Shown: piece after piece, positions 22,370-32,106 of the stretch
How positions within the stretch are numbered: position 1 is the stretch's first letter
How the letters are laid out: every line of letters begins with the position of its first letter
Assembly (NCBI RefSeq): GCF_042100115.1
Contig: NC_091277.1
Location: 1,302,001-1,366,000, forward strand
Source: Alternaria dauci
Taxonomy: Eukaryota; Ascomycota; Dothideomycetes; Pleosporales; Pleosporaceae
Direction of reading: 5' to 3'
DNA length: 64,000 nucleotides
Notes under the pieces: generated by a model
What the model was told of the DNA's origin: nothing
Database searches by the model: none
Seen by the model: only the letters and a program-made list of their open reading frames with translations
Program-made: the position numbers and the translations under genes

Positions 22370-23165
22370 GCGCGTCGAGAGTCATCCGGTTTCCTACATT
22401 AGCATGGCCATAATGCGGCCGTTTCCCATCGAGCCGAGCGGCGCCCTGGTGGGGGAGAGCAGTCAATAGTGGTACGACATCTACGAGATACCAATCTCTT
22501 GTACTATGTACCTTTTGTACAACATAGACGTCGAGTTGGTCACGTTTTCAATATACATGCTTTAGTTCGATGTCTCCATTTGCTGTCAGCTCGACACGTC
22601 ATTGTATACAGGTGAGCATGCTCAACTCAAAGCTACTAACCAAACTATCGCCCTGCCCCACTCACGCCAGACTACCCCCGATACGCAATCAAAAATACCG
22701 ACAAGGAAATCACCACCATCGCCATATTCTGCAATTGGTCCCTTGTCACCCTCTCGACTGAGGAGCTGAGCTTGTCTACAAGACAAATATTTGTTGCCAA
22801 TGATATATTCTATACATGTATCATCTCCTCCCCCCGACCCGCCATGGGCAGGCACTATGCTACACAGACCATCGGAACGCGCAAAGCAAGGATGAAAAGC
22901 GGAGCCTCGAAAAACGCCCTGCAGCCCTTGGGAATCAACAAGGGCAACAGAAGAGTAGAAATGAAAAGCGCTGAGAAGCGGCCAAGGTCAATAGTAACTC
23001 GAGGCTTAGCCGCCTCCATACGCTTCATCAGCCTTCGCCCCAGCCCGACTGTCAACATGACCCTGTAATACCAATCGGGTGCGGGGCGAAGGCTGTATAA
23101 TCGCACATTTTCAAAACCTACAAGGAACCCGTAATGATTCGTTTCATTATCCAAAAACACTTCTC
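22370..23165. other. Convergent 3' region
   Basis: About 0.8 kb between the 3' ends of the subunit e gene and DNM1. No gene seen; short frames on both strands lack start codons or motifs. Confidence 0.5.
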
Positions 23166-25831
23166 TTACAGAACCTCGCCGACAATCTTGGCTGCCTCCT
23201 TGTATGTCTTGAGCAGCTTCTCGCACTTCTCGCGCTCGGCCTTGATGGTGTCGTCCTCGTACAGGAGCTCCTGGAACAGGTCCTCCTTGTACAGCGTTGA
23301 GACGAGCCTGTTCTGTACAACGTCTTTCGAGTGGTTGACGAGAAGATGCATAATGGCCTTGGGGACCTGATCAGCGACTGTCTCCCGGACAATGTTGAAG
23401 TATGACGAAATGAGTCTGCGGATGAGCTCAGTCTCGAGGGCCTCGCGTTCCGTAAGGGCAGGGGCTTGCTCGGGGTTTGATGGCTGTCAGACGTTAGCAT
23501 TTGCTCTGGGTCGTCTTGGTTTGAGATACTTACAAAGCCACCTTCGAAGTTATCGGGTCCCACACTTGGACTTCGGGGAGGTCCGCTCATGGCGGCACTC
23601 AATGGCGCATCATAGTCGTCCGTGTCTGGTGGCATCATTGCCAACACGTGGGCAGGCTGCTTGTTGTCTCCTCTCCGGATGCTCTGCGCAAAGCTTGGCT
23701 CGCTATTTTGGCTCACGTGTCGGCTGCCCGGCCGGTTGTCGAGCGCTGCTTGTGCTGCCTGTTGTGGGTTGGCGTATGCGTTGTTGCTGTCTTTGCTGAA
23801 AAAGTAGTTCAGGAAGCTGTCGCGTGCGGTACCTGGAGGTGACCGGTTGCGGTTGTTAAGCGCTGCTGTGGTGCTCTGAGAGCCATTCGTCATCCGCCCG
23901 ACAGCAGGCGACATGCTGCGGCTAGTTTGTGACTGGTGTTTTCGAAGAGGAAGAGCCTTCAGTGTGGCTCCCTCGCCGCCTTCGCCCTCCTCGGATCCTT
24001 CTCCATTCTGGCCGTTCTGGAGTTCTTTTATCCTCCTCTGTTCTCGCCTCTTCTTCTCGGCCTCCATTGCGATCTTCTTTTCCCGCTGCTCTTTGTCGTT
24101 GATGACCGATGACATGGCCGCAGCAGCTCCAAGGAAGTTGGGGTGGTTTGTGTTGATGTATGCCCTTTGAATGTCGATGAGAGAGGCGACGTAGCCCGAG
24201 CAAGGGCCAAGTTGTTCTCGCAGAAGGTCGGAGACAACTTCAATGAGCTTGCCTTGCAGCCTTGGGTATCTTGTCAGTTCGGTAGAGCCGCAGGTGTGGC
24301 AGATTTTGATGAGTTCCTCGTATACAAGCTCCACACAGCGCTGGCTGGGTATCTCTAGAAGCTTGATCTGGGGCTTCACAAGGAGGTCGAAGGCAAGTTC
24401 AGGCACGAACAGACTAGGCCTTGGGCCAGTCGAGTTGCGAATGGCCGTCCGAATATCGAGTACAGAGAGGTTTTGAGTGGGGTCTACTTGCTCAAGCGAG
24501 TTGCCGAAGACAGAGTTGAAGATGTAGTAGATGCGGGCACCACCACACAGCTCCTTGGTGGAGATCTCGGTAGACGTACCGTCGATAGACGAGATGAAAG
24601 ACGAGGCAAAGCGGGTCATGAGTTGCAGGATGAGCGAGCCTCGGTGCTCCTTGCCAGTGAAGGCTACATCACCATAGCTTGCAAGCTCTTGTTGTGTCTG
24701 ACCCATGAGTGTGTTGAGGCGTGCCTTGATGTCTGGTAACCTATCACGAATGTGGGCCATGAGGGTCTGGTTGAGGCTCTTAGCGAGTAGCTGGGTGCCG
24801 CATCGGTTTGCCATATTCCGGTACGCAGGGTGGTGTCGGAAGAAGTCTCGCTCGGCTTGCAGGGCGTCAGAGAGGGACTTGTTGCCCTGGATGTCTTGTT
24901 GTGACCGGTTGACGATGCCAATGAAACCGAGCTTGAGGGGGTATACGCGGCCAGAGAGAATATCCATAGCGTTGGTACCGTGATCCATGAGATCCAGCTT
25001 GGTGAGGACACCAATAGTCCTCTTGCCCATGGGGTCGACATGGCGGGCCAGCTTCAGAGCCTCGGAGTTTACGAGATCGACGTTGGCGGGGGAGACAGCG
25101 AGGATGACACTGTTTGGTTTCGCAATGTACTCGGTGATGAGGTTTCGTGTCTGCTTCTCGATATCGGAGGGCTGGTCGCCAATGGGCACCTGCGAGTGTT
25201 AGCTCCATGTTCCCGGCAGAAAAAAAAGTTGCCGTGACCAACCTTTGTCAGACCGGGCAGATCCACGAGCGTCAAGCTGAGGACGTGCGGGGAGTAGATC
25301 TTCAGGTTGATGGGTTGTCTGTTGATGCCCTTGTTGTTTCCTGCTATTCGCGAGGTTTCGTTCTCGATCTCGCGCTTGACGTCGGCAAAGTCGTAGAACC
25401 GCTGGCCGGGAATGTGGAGAAACTCTCCCCATTCTTGCTGGCCGGCTACGCTTGCGGGTGTGTGGGGTACGTGGACTTCATCGTCGTCGTCTTCGTCGCG
25501 TTCGCTCGGGAGGTTGATGAGCTGGAGGATGAGCGGCCGGCGTGTGACGATGCCGCTGCCACGGGGAAGGAAGTCCTTGCCGACAATGTTCTCGAGCACT
25601 GACGACTTTCCGGACGATTGTGATCCCACAACGACCTGATCGAGTTAGCAGGATTCGGAGCAACCTCGACAGAGCTGTGTAAAATCTGCTCTGTGCTCAC
25701 CGCATTCTCTTCGCTGGCCGGGGCGCACGTACAATCTGGGGTAAATCTAGAGAGTCATTTCCAATTGTGTTGAAGACGAGATCTTGCAGCCTGTTGACAA
25801 TGTTGAGGAGCTCCTCGCCCAGCGACGCCAT
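23166..25831 (-). CDS. DNM1: Dynamin-related GTPase, Dnm1/Drp1 type (mitochondrial and peroxisomal fission)
   Basis: Four exons, 25831-25733, 25635-25243, 25189-23534 and 23483-23166, give 821 residues. GTPase motifs: G1 GSQSSGKS (37-44), G3 DLPG (158-161) and G4 TKLD (227-230). The middle domain follows, then a variable, Ser/Gln-rich insert B with a basic/acidic cluster ([13 protein letters not shown]) around residues 540-560. The C-terminal GTPase effector domain ends with [14 protein letters not shown]. The GED sequence ([31 protein letters not shown]) and absence of PH and Pro-rich domains fit Dnm1 better than Vps1. The GTPase assembles on mitochondria to constrict them. The intron at 25190-25242 uses an unusual GTTGGT donor but restores the invariant LTKVPIGDQP. 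It shares a 1.36-kb divergent promoter with the isochorismatase gene. Confidence 0.95.
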
Positions 25832-27186
25832 CGCGCTGGTGTTTATGTGTGGTTTCTTTGCTCCTTAGTCAAGGGACCGGGTTGGTGTTGAACAGCCAAA
25901 CAGGACGGCGGACTGCTGTATGGGCCAAATGTCGTCCTACGGCGTAATAGAGGTGCTGCACTGTGCAGATGCAGGATCGGCGAGGTGACTGTGTGGCTGA
26001 TGGCGGCTTTGTCGGGTCCAGAGACTTGTGATGAGAGTGCCTTTGCTGCAAGCTCCGTCGTCACTTCGCTTGGGAAGTTCCAAGGTTTGATGATGGCGCA
26101 CGTGACGGCCAGCATGGCAATGCACCCCACATTCAACATACACATGTCTCCTTAATCTTAGTCCATATTGCTCATTCCTTTGGCATAAAGGAGAAGACAC
26201 CCTCAGCTACGTCGCCAAGCACACGCGTTTTGTCAAAGCAAACACGGGGCTGCTGCGCCCGACAATGGCGGTCACGAGTCCTGCGAACGCCGCCACACGC
26301 CGTGCATGCGGCTCGGCTCCAAGGCCGGGCATGGTACACAGGAAGCCTGCCGCAAGCCGTGTGCAGAGTATGCACACGATCAAACGGGTAACAAGACGAC
26401 GTCTCCTGCCACATGAGCAGCGTCAGCAGCACCCCGGTGGTGCGCGACCCGCCGTCAGCATTTGACAATACAGAACAAACGACTGGCTGCCTGGCCTCGT
26501 AGCAGAGCTGGCCGCACGAATCTCGTAGAAACTCTTCGAGGACATGTGGACTCTACTCTCCTAGTGTGGCCACGTATTATCGCATTGCCTCTGGTAGCTC
26601 AGAAAGTTCCACAGACACGCTGGCGTACACGGTGTACGCTGGATCGCGCCCGGGTATTGTCGGACCCTCGGGGATTCCCTTGTAGTAAGGCGACGGCTAT
26701 CTATCAAGTACACCAGCCTTATCGCTCTGCAGCACGCGGCCACACGCGACAACACCAAATTATTAAAGAAGATCTCCAGCTCGTATCTCCGTATCCTGGG
26801 GAACCCATTGCGATCGTCAGGTCGCCTCGACATGCTCTACCGCTATCCGGAAAGGCTGAAGTAGCCTCCATGTCCTTACGGAAGCACATCTCCGCATAAG
26901 CTGATAGGTTTCCCTTGCCCTGAGTGAATCATTGTCTCATGACCAAGCTTCCTTCCCGAAGGAAGCCTATCACCATGATAAGGTCTGTTATCAGGCTCAC
27001 CGCAAACACGCGAAGCAACAGCGTTCGCGCGCCGACTACAAAGGTAACGTACCTTCTTTGCCGATTACTCCAATCTACTCAACTCTCCTCACCACCTCTG
27101 CACTGATCTTCCACTCCGAATTTATTCTGGGTATTCTGCCGCTCTCAATCCTCACCCAAATCGCCCTGATCATCTCCGACGGCTCC
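25832..27186. other. Divergent intergenic region
   Basis: 1.36 kb between the start codons of DNM1 and the isochorismatase-fold gene. Frames at 26172-26899 on both strands have no domain. A frame continues open for 85 codons upstream of the ATG at 27187, but contains no ATG, so it is treated as 5' leader. Confidence 0.5.
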
Positions 27187-28074
27187 ATGGCCCCGGAGTC
27201 CCTTGTTCTCACCACCACCACCACCACCGCCGCCGCCGAAGAACAGCACAAAGACATCACAGTGGGGACTATTACTTGCACTGCCCCTATCCCGTTTGGA
27301 GGAGACGAACAATGGCTTTACCTACCAGCAACCAAGAAGTTCGACCTGTCCCGGGGGTCGCAGCAGAAAATGGTCTTCGAGTGCGATGAGGAAGGCCGCA
27401 ACCACACCGGCTTCATGATTGACCCTGGCAACGCGGTCTTGATCGTTGTCGACATGCAAAACTACTTTATTCACCCTTTGTATCGAGATCACGCTGCAGG
27501 CATTGCCGCCGTCGAACCGACATTGAAAGTCATCGAGAGATGCCGCAAGGAAGGAATTCAAATTGCCTGGCTCAACTGGGGAATCACTGACCACGACTTG
27601 AAGAAGATGGCACCCGCTATTCAGCGAGGCTTCAGTAAGACTCTGGGGTGGCATGTCGGGCTCGGGGCCCAGCTACCCGACAACCAGGGAAGGTGCTTGT
27701 TCAAGCGGACTTGGAACGCCGAACTCTACGACCCTTTCAAAGCAGTCGCTCAGCCTGGCGATTTGTACTTTGACAAAACGCAAATGAGCGGACTCTGGTC
27801 CGAGAAGGAGCCTCTCCACGAGTACCTCCGTGCTTCTGGCAAGCAAACCCTACTTTTCGCTGGCGTCAACACCGACCAATGCGTGTTCGGTACCGTGTCT
27901 GACGCCTACTCCTACGGATGGGATTGTGTCCTAATCAGCGACTGCACAGGCACAATGACGGGCCGAGGAGCTCAGGAGCTCACCGAATACCAGGTGGCCC
28001 AAAACATGGGCTTTGTCACCACCAGCAGCGCTTTTTGTGACGCGCAGCTCTGTGAACATTTTGAGGGCTGCTGA
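27187..28074 (+). CDS. Isochorismatase-fold cysteine hydrolase
   Basis: Single exon of 295 residues. The start is the first in-frame ATG; it precedes a poly-Thr/Ala tract (TTTTTTAAA). The catalytic triad of the cysteine-hydrolase fold can be assigned as D89 in VLIVVDMQNYF, K197 in YFDKTQMSGLW and C232 in GVNTDQCVFGTVSDAYSYG, with the typical cis-peptide region before the Cys. Family members hydrolyse isochorismate, nicotinamide, carbamoyl-sarcosine and similar small amides or enol ethers; the substrate here is undetermined. The extended N-terminus (about 80 residues before the core, including EQWLYLPATKKFDLSRG) occurs in fungal relatives. No signal peptide, so probably cytosolic. Some plant-pathogen relatives are secreted effectors acting on salicylate synthesis, but this copy lacks a visible secretion signal. 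Confidence 0.88.
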   Translation: MAPESLVLTTTTTTAAAEEQHKDITVGTITCTAPIPFGGDEQWLYLPATKKFDLSRGSQQKMVFECDEEGRNHTGFMIDPGNAVLIVVDMQNYFIHPLYRDHAAGIAAVEPTLKVIERCRKEGIQIAWLNWGITDHDLKKMAPAIQRGFSKTLGWHVGLGAQLPDNQGRCLFKRTWNAELYDPFKAVAQPGDLYFDKTQMSGLWSEKEPLHEYLRASGKQTLLFAGVNTDQCVFGTVSDAYSYGWDCVLISDCTGTMTGRGAQELTEYQVAQNMGFVTTSSAFCDAQLCEHFEGC

Positions 28075-28448
28075 TTTAATCGCACCCGCATTTGTCAAGG
28101 CGGTTTTCTGTTTTTCTCTTGTTTTTGAGCGTGCTATCCAAATACCCGTAGAACTGCAGTCTAGCAGAAATGTATTTATATGACATCTGTATGAGCCGCT
28201 GTGTTGCAAGGTTGATGTCGTGCAATTACGTCGTAGCTGCCCAGACCGTTAGTGGATCTGCATGCATCAGTTGAGGTACCAATGACGCACAACACTGGGG
28301 CGGAGGTCCTTCACTTGACGGCCTACTTCACGCGATAGCGCACTCCTCGATACGCCTCTGCATCCATCATCCAATTGCGACAATACCTTGTCTTGAGGTG
28401 ACAGTTCAAATAGAAAGACAATTGCTATTCACAAACGACGCCAACACG
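28075..28448. other. Intergenic, same-strand genes
   Basis: 374 bp separating the isochorismatase-fold gene from the PEBP-like gene. Nothing recognised. Confidence 0.5.
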
Positions 28449-29224
28449 ATGCGTTCTCAACTTTCGATAGGCTTGACCTGCCTGCTGCAGCTATGCGGAA
28501 CAGGCGCGCTACCAACCGAGCAAAGACCATTGCTACTCAACGGCCCCAAGAATGTCCAGGCTGTCCGAACCAAGTAATGATACCCGTCGAGTTTATATTC
28601 ACTCCACTAACACAATACAGACTTCAACAAGCAGAGGTAATTCCTACAGTCATCGACGATTTCCTGCCTAGCCTCACACTCTCCGTCCTATGGTCGGATG
28701 CCAAGGCCAAACTGGGCAACACCATCGACCCTGGAGATCTCCAAGAACAACCCAGCATCGTCCTTCACGATGACACAAGTCCGGATGGGGTACACAGTAT
28801 CTCCGACATGAGCTACATCGTCACACTTACAGACCCCGACGCGCCATCTCGCGACAATCCAGAGTGGAGCGAAATGTGCCACTGGATTGCTTCCAACGTC
28901 ACTATTGCGCCGAATACATTCTCTACTCTGCATCTGCCAGAGTTTGGCATCGCCGAAAAGACCGAGTCAACTGATGGCGGTCCGGAGGATGTGATAGAGT
29001 ACAAGCCTCCAGGCCCACCGCCAAAGACGGGCAAGCATCGCTACGTGTTCCTAGTCTTTGCGCCGAAGAACGGAACAACAGACAAGCTGCATCTGAGTAA
29101 GCCGAAGGATCGTCAACACTGGGGTACTGGAAAAGAGGGTGGTGGCGTGCGAGAATGGGCTGAACACAATGATCTGGTGCCTGTCGCTGCGAACTTCATC
29201 TACTCGCAAAACGACAAGCAGTAG
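28449..29224 (+). CDS. Secreted phosphatidylethanolamine-binding-protein (PEBP) family protein
   Basis: Two exons, 28449-28573 and 28621-29224 (47-nt intron), give 242 residues. Exon 1 encodes a signal peptide (MRSQLSIGLTCLLQLCGTGA). The PEBP core has the two signature regions: TLTDPDAPSRDNPEWSEMCH (the D-P-D-A-P ligand-pocket motif) and KHRYVFLVFAP, plus the GPPPKTGKHR stretch common to both PEBPs and the yeast carboxypeptidase Y inhibitor Tfs1. These proteins bind anionic ligands or inhibit proteases or kinases. The signal peptide suggests secretion or vacuolar delivery, unlike cytosolic Tfs1. The splice join restores the N-terminal helix TKLQQAEVIPTVIDDFLP. A continuous frame from 28493 can be misread as the gene start. 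Confidence 0.9.
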
Positions 29225-29814
29225 ATGCGTGTTGATGTGCTTACTGGATGCATGGAATGCCGAGGGCACATGTATATTCAGTGGCTATGCTTCTCTTTTG
29301 ACATATCTTTGTAAGCGGCGAAGGCGTTTTCTGGGTAGCGTGTACATTGTGTTAATACCAAGATTCCCAGATTGAATGCACAAAACAGGCTCTCTCTCAA
29401 CATTAATAGCATGCCATACGTTATCGTGATGGCTCAGAACTTACAATGTCTTATAGACAGAGAAACAACGCATCGCCGTCGCTGGCGTCGTGCGTCGTCA
29501 ACTGCGTCTCCAACCTCACCCACAATAACCTGCGACCGCAGCCGGTGATATCATACTGTGCCGCTCATCAATAGTTGTGCCACGCCATTCAGGTTTCAGG
29601 TCAGGACAATCGATTCGACGACTGCACCGCCAATTGCCCGGATAGCTGACGCGACGAACCAAGAACATCTGCATCGAACGGCCACCCAGCCAATGGAGGA
29701 GGTACACCAAGATTACCGCTTACCCTTTATCACATGAGACTCCAAGGGTGAATAGTGTTATCACATGCTGCGTCGATTCCGTCCAAGTTCGATATGCCGA
29801 AACACACAAGGGTA
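29225..29814. other. Convergent 3' region
   Basis: 590 bp between two converging genes; no gene or structured RNA seen. Confidence 0.5.
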
Positions 29815-31308
29815 CTACCAATTGGATTGACCTTCTATATAGTTATTACAAGCCCAGCCCGACGCTGAAACCAAGCCCTTGTCCTGCCTCTCAACCCTGC
29901 TAGTTGCAAGAGTTTCTTCCTCGCTATACAAGGGTTCGTACAGATTGTTGCCACCAAACTCGTCCTCACTGTTTACAAGAGTATCTGCATCTTCGATCCA
30001 CTGGTCTTGATCTTCGTTCTTGGTTCCGTCTTTGATTAGAGTGGCACCTTCTGTGTACCATTCTTCAGAATGCTCAGTCTTTCCGGTGGCTACCGGTGGC
30101 TGAGTAAACCATTCCAACTCTTCTCCGCTATATCTGTTGGCATCGTATGACATGCCATCATATTCGCCGCCCTCGTTGGGGAACCAAGATGGGTCATGAT
30201 CATCTCCTTCTCCTTCTCCTTCTTCTTCCTTTGTAACGCTCATATCCACATCATCTGTAGAACAGTCCTCCTCATTGTCAATATTAGAAGCAATAGCGCT
30301 CCATTCAGGCTGCCTAACCTGCTGGGTCGTGAATTCGCGCCCCTCGTCAAAGTCCTCAACATGCTTGACCAAGGCCTCAAGATCTCGGGCGAGACGCTCA
30401 TTCTCAGCATTAACCTCTGCGAGCTGCCCCCGCACCTCCTCGATTTCGGATGCCATAGCATGAATCGTGTTGGCACTATTTATTGACCAGCTTTGGCTCA
30501 TTGCACGCCAATACTCGGCTTCCTGAGCTAGGTTTTGATTGGTGTTTTCGAGTTCTGTAAAAACTGAATCCACACCCAAGTTAGGGCGTTCGATTGTAGA
30601 ATGCGCACATCTGCATCCCATCTTATGGTCCCTAATTTGGTTTAACAGTCCTAGGATTGTTTCCCGGCTCTCTTCCAACAAATTCTCTTGTTCGTCAATC
30701 TTGTCCTGCGCTTCTTGGCTAAACGTATTTGCGAGCGCCAGCTCTTTCTTAATGCTGTCCAATGAAAGGGTCATGTCGTGGAGCTCGTTTGCCTTGAACC
30801 TGATTTGGTTTTGCAACTCCCAGGCCGTGAATTCCTGGGAGGCGACTTTGCGTTCCGCCTCTTCCAGTGCATCCAGAGAGATTCTAACGCCAGTTGTTGA
30901 CCAGTTGCGCTGGGCTCGGGTATGTGATAGCTCGTTGGCGAGTGCATCGCGGAACTCGGAGTGAGTGGCGGATATTCTTTGTAAGTGCCCGAGGGCATTT
31001 TGAGTATCCTTAAGTTCCTTTTTAGTGACTTGGAGAAGCGTTAAGGCGTCAAAGCGATCCTTTTGGGCATTTTTGTTGAGATCATCTACGACCGAGGAAT
31101 GCTTGGCTTCCGTGAGGTCGAGAAGCTGTCTGAGATGTGCGACTTCAGCGGCCTGGGACGTTCTTGCCAACAAAATGGTAACGACACTGAAGACGAGCGC
31201 TATGATATAGACCAGATGACTTGTAGTGAGTAAGCTATCGGGAGAAATTAGGTGAAACATCCTGGGGGAGCTCCAGAGTGACCTAATCGTAGTAAGGAAG
31301 GATGCCAT
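29815..31308 (-). CDS. Single-pass membrane protein with long coiled coil, unknown function
   Basis: Single exon of 497 residues from the ATG at 31306-31308; the frame is open upstream but has no earlier ATG. A transmembrane helix lies at about residues 32-48 (LVYIIALVFSVVTILLA) with no cleavable signal, so it is probably an N-in signal anchor. Residues ~53-340 are almost continuous heptad-like helix (EVAHLRQLLDLTEAKHS, KKELALANTFSQEAQ, EIEEVRGQLAEVNAENERLA), predicting a coiled coil. The last ~130 residues are acidic and Trp/Tyr/Ser-rich, probably disordered. The layout resembles golgin-like tethers or membrane-contact proteins, but I do not recognise the family; it may be lineage-specific. 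No catalytic motif. Confidence 0.75.
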   Translation of the reverse strand: MASFLTTIRSLWSSPRMFHLISPDSLLTTSHLVYIIALVFSVVTILLARTSQAAEVAHLRQLLDLTEAKHSSVVDDLNKNAQKDRFDALTLLQVTKKELKDTQNALGHLQRISATHSEFRDALANELSHTRAQRNWSTTGVRISLDALEEAERKVASQEFTAWELQNQIRFKANELHDMTLSLDSIKKELALANTFSQEAQDKIDEQENLLEESRETILGLLNQIRDHKMGCRCAHSTIERPNLGVDSVFTELENTNQNLAQEAEYWRAMSQSWSINSANTIHAMASEIEEVRGQLAEVNAENERLARDLEALVKHVEDFDEGREFTTQQVRQPEWSAIASNIDNEEDCSTDDVDMSVTKEEEGEGEGDDHDPSWFPNEGGEYDGMSYDANRYSGEELEWFTQPPVATGKTEHSEEWYTEGATLIKDGTKNEDQDQWIEDADTLVNSEDEFGGNNLYEPLYSEEETLATSRVERQDKGLVSASGWACNNYIEGQSNW

Positions 31309-32106
31309 CGTAGCAAAATTGTCGTGAAGAAAATATCTCGGTATATATGGAGGTGTTTGTCGTTGTATGCGTTCGTCTTGAGACTTCAATGGCTTCGAAG
31401 CAAGTTGCGTGGAAAGGCAGGAAGTGAAGAGTACTATATACCATTTTATACACGAATAGGAGTCATGCCGACTGGAGACATGTGCATATTCGGTTCACCA
31501 AAGAAAATTATACCGCGGATGGTGGTTAGGCTGTCGTACGAAGGTACAGAACCAGCGCGCTATCATTAAAATCCATACGTAGCTCGAATGTCTTTATCGT
31601 TGTCTGGCAGTTGCCACAGGTTAACCATGGTATCAACAGTGGACATCGTAGATTTAGCGAGATGCAGCCGCAAGTAATCTCACACCAGGCAATAAGTACC
31701 AGGATGCGAGACGATATCGTAGACTGAAGACTCGGAATGTCGAATCATGTGCAATGCTGGGTAGTTACTGCAGTGGAGTAACAAAACTGATTGTGGAGCC
31801 GAGTGAGCACGTTTAATCCACTGGTGACTAATATCAGGGTCCTGGTGTTCGATTCTAGAAATTTTGGATATGTACAAGGAGATACTAGTTATCCCGGTGC
31901 ATCTCTGGAAGTGTGGGCCCTACCAATGTAAATCGTCTGGACATGTGATTGGAGTTGAAAGGGTTGGATTTTGCAACTTTTGTACCTAGACTCTTCCTGT
32001 GGAATTTTAACCACTTCACTCGAGCGTGTTGTGAAGCAACAACAAAGTCACCAACGCAAGCTAGGTTCCGATATCGCTCAAGACAGATTCGCATGATCCA
32101 GTGAGC
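31309..32106. other. Intergenic between two minus-strand genes
   Basis: 798 bp; contains a TATATA-type element near 31433-31443 and 3' flank of ABP1. A stretch near 31847 loosely resembles a tRNA B box but no matching A box or cloverleaf was found. Confidence 0.45.

Noticed and set aside
26172..26899. Minus- and plus-strand frames in the DNM1/isochorismatase interval
   Set aside because: No homology that I recognise, no splice extension, and both strands are equally open.
31840..31870. B-box-like GTGTTCGATTCT suggesting a tRNA
   Set aside because: No A box or acceptor stem at the right distance on either strand.
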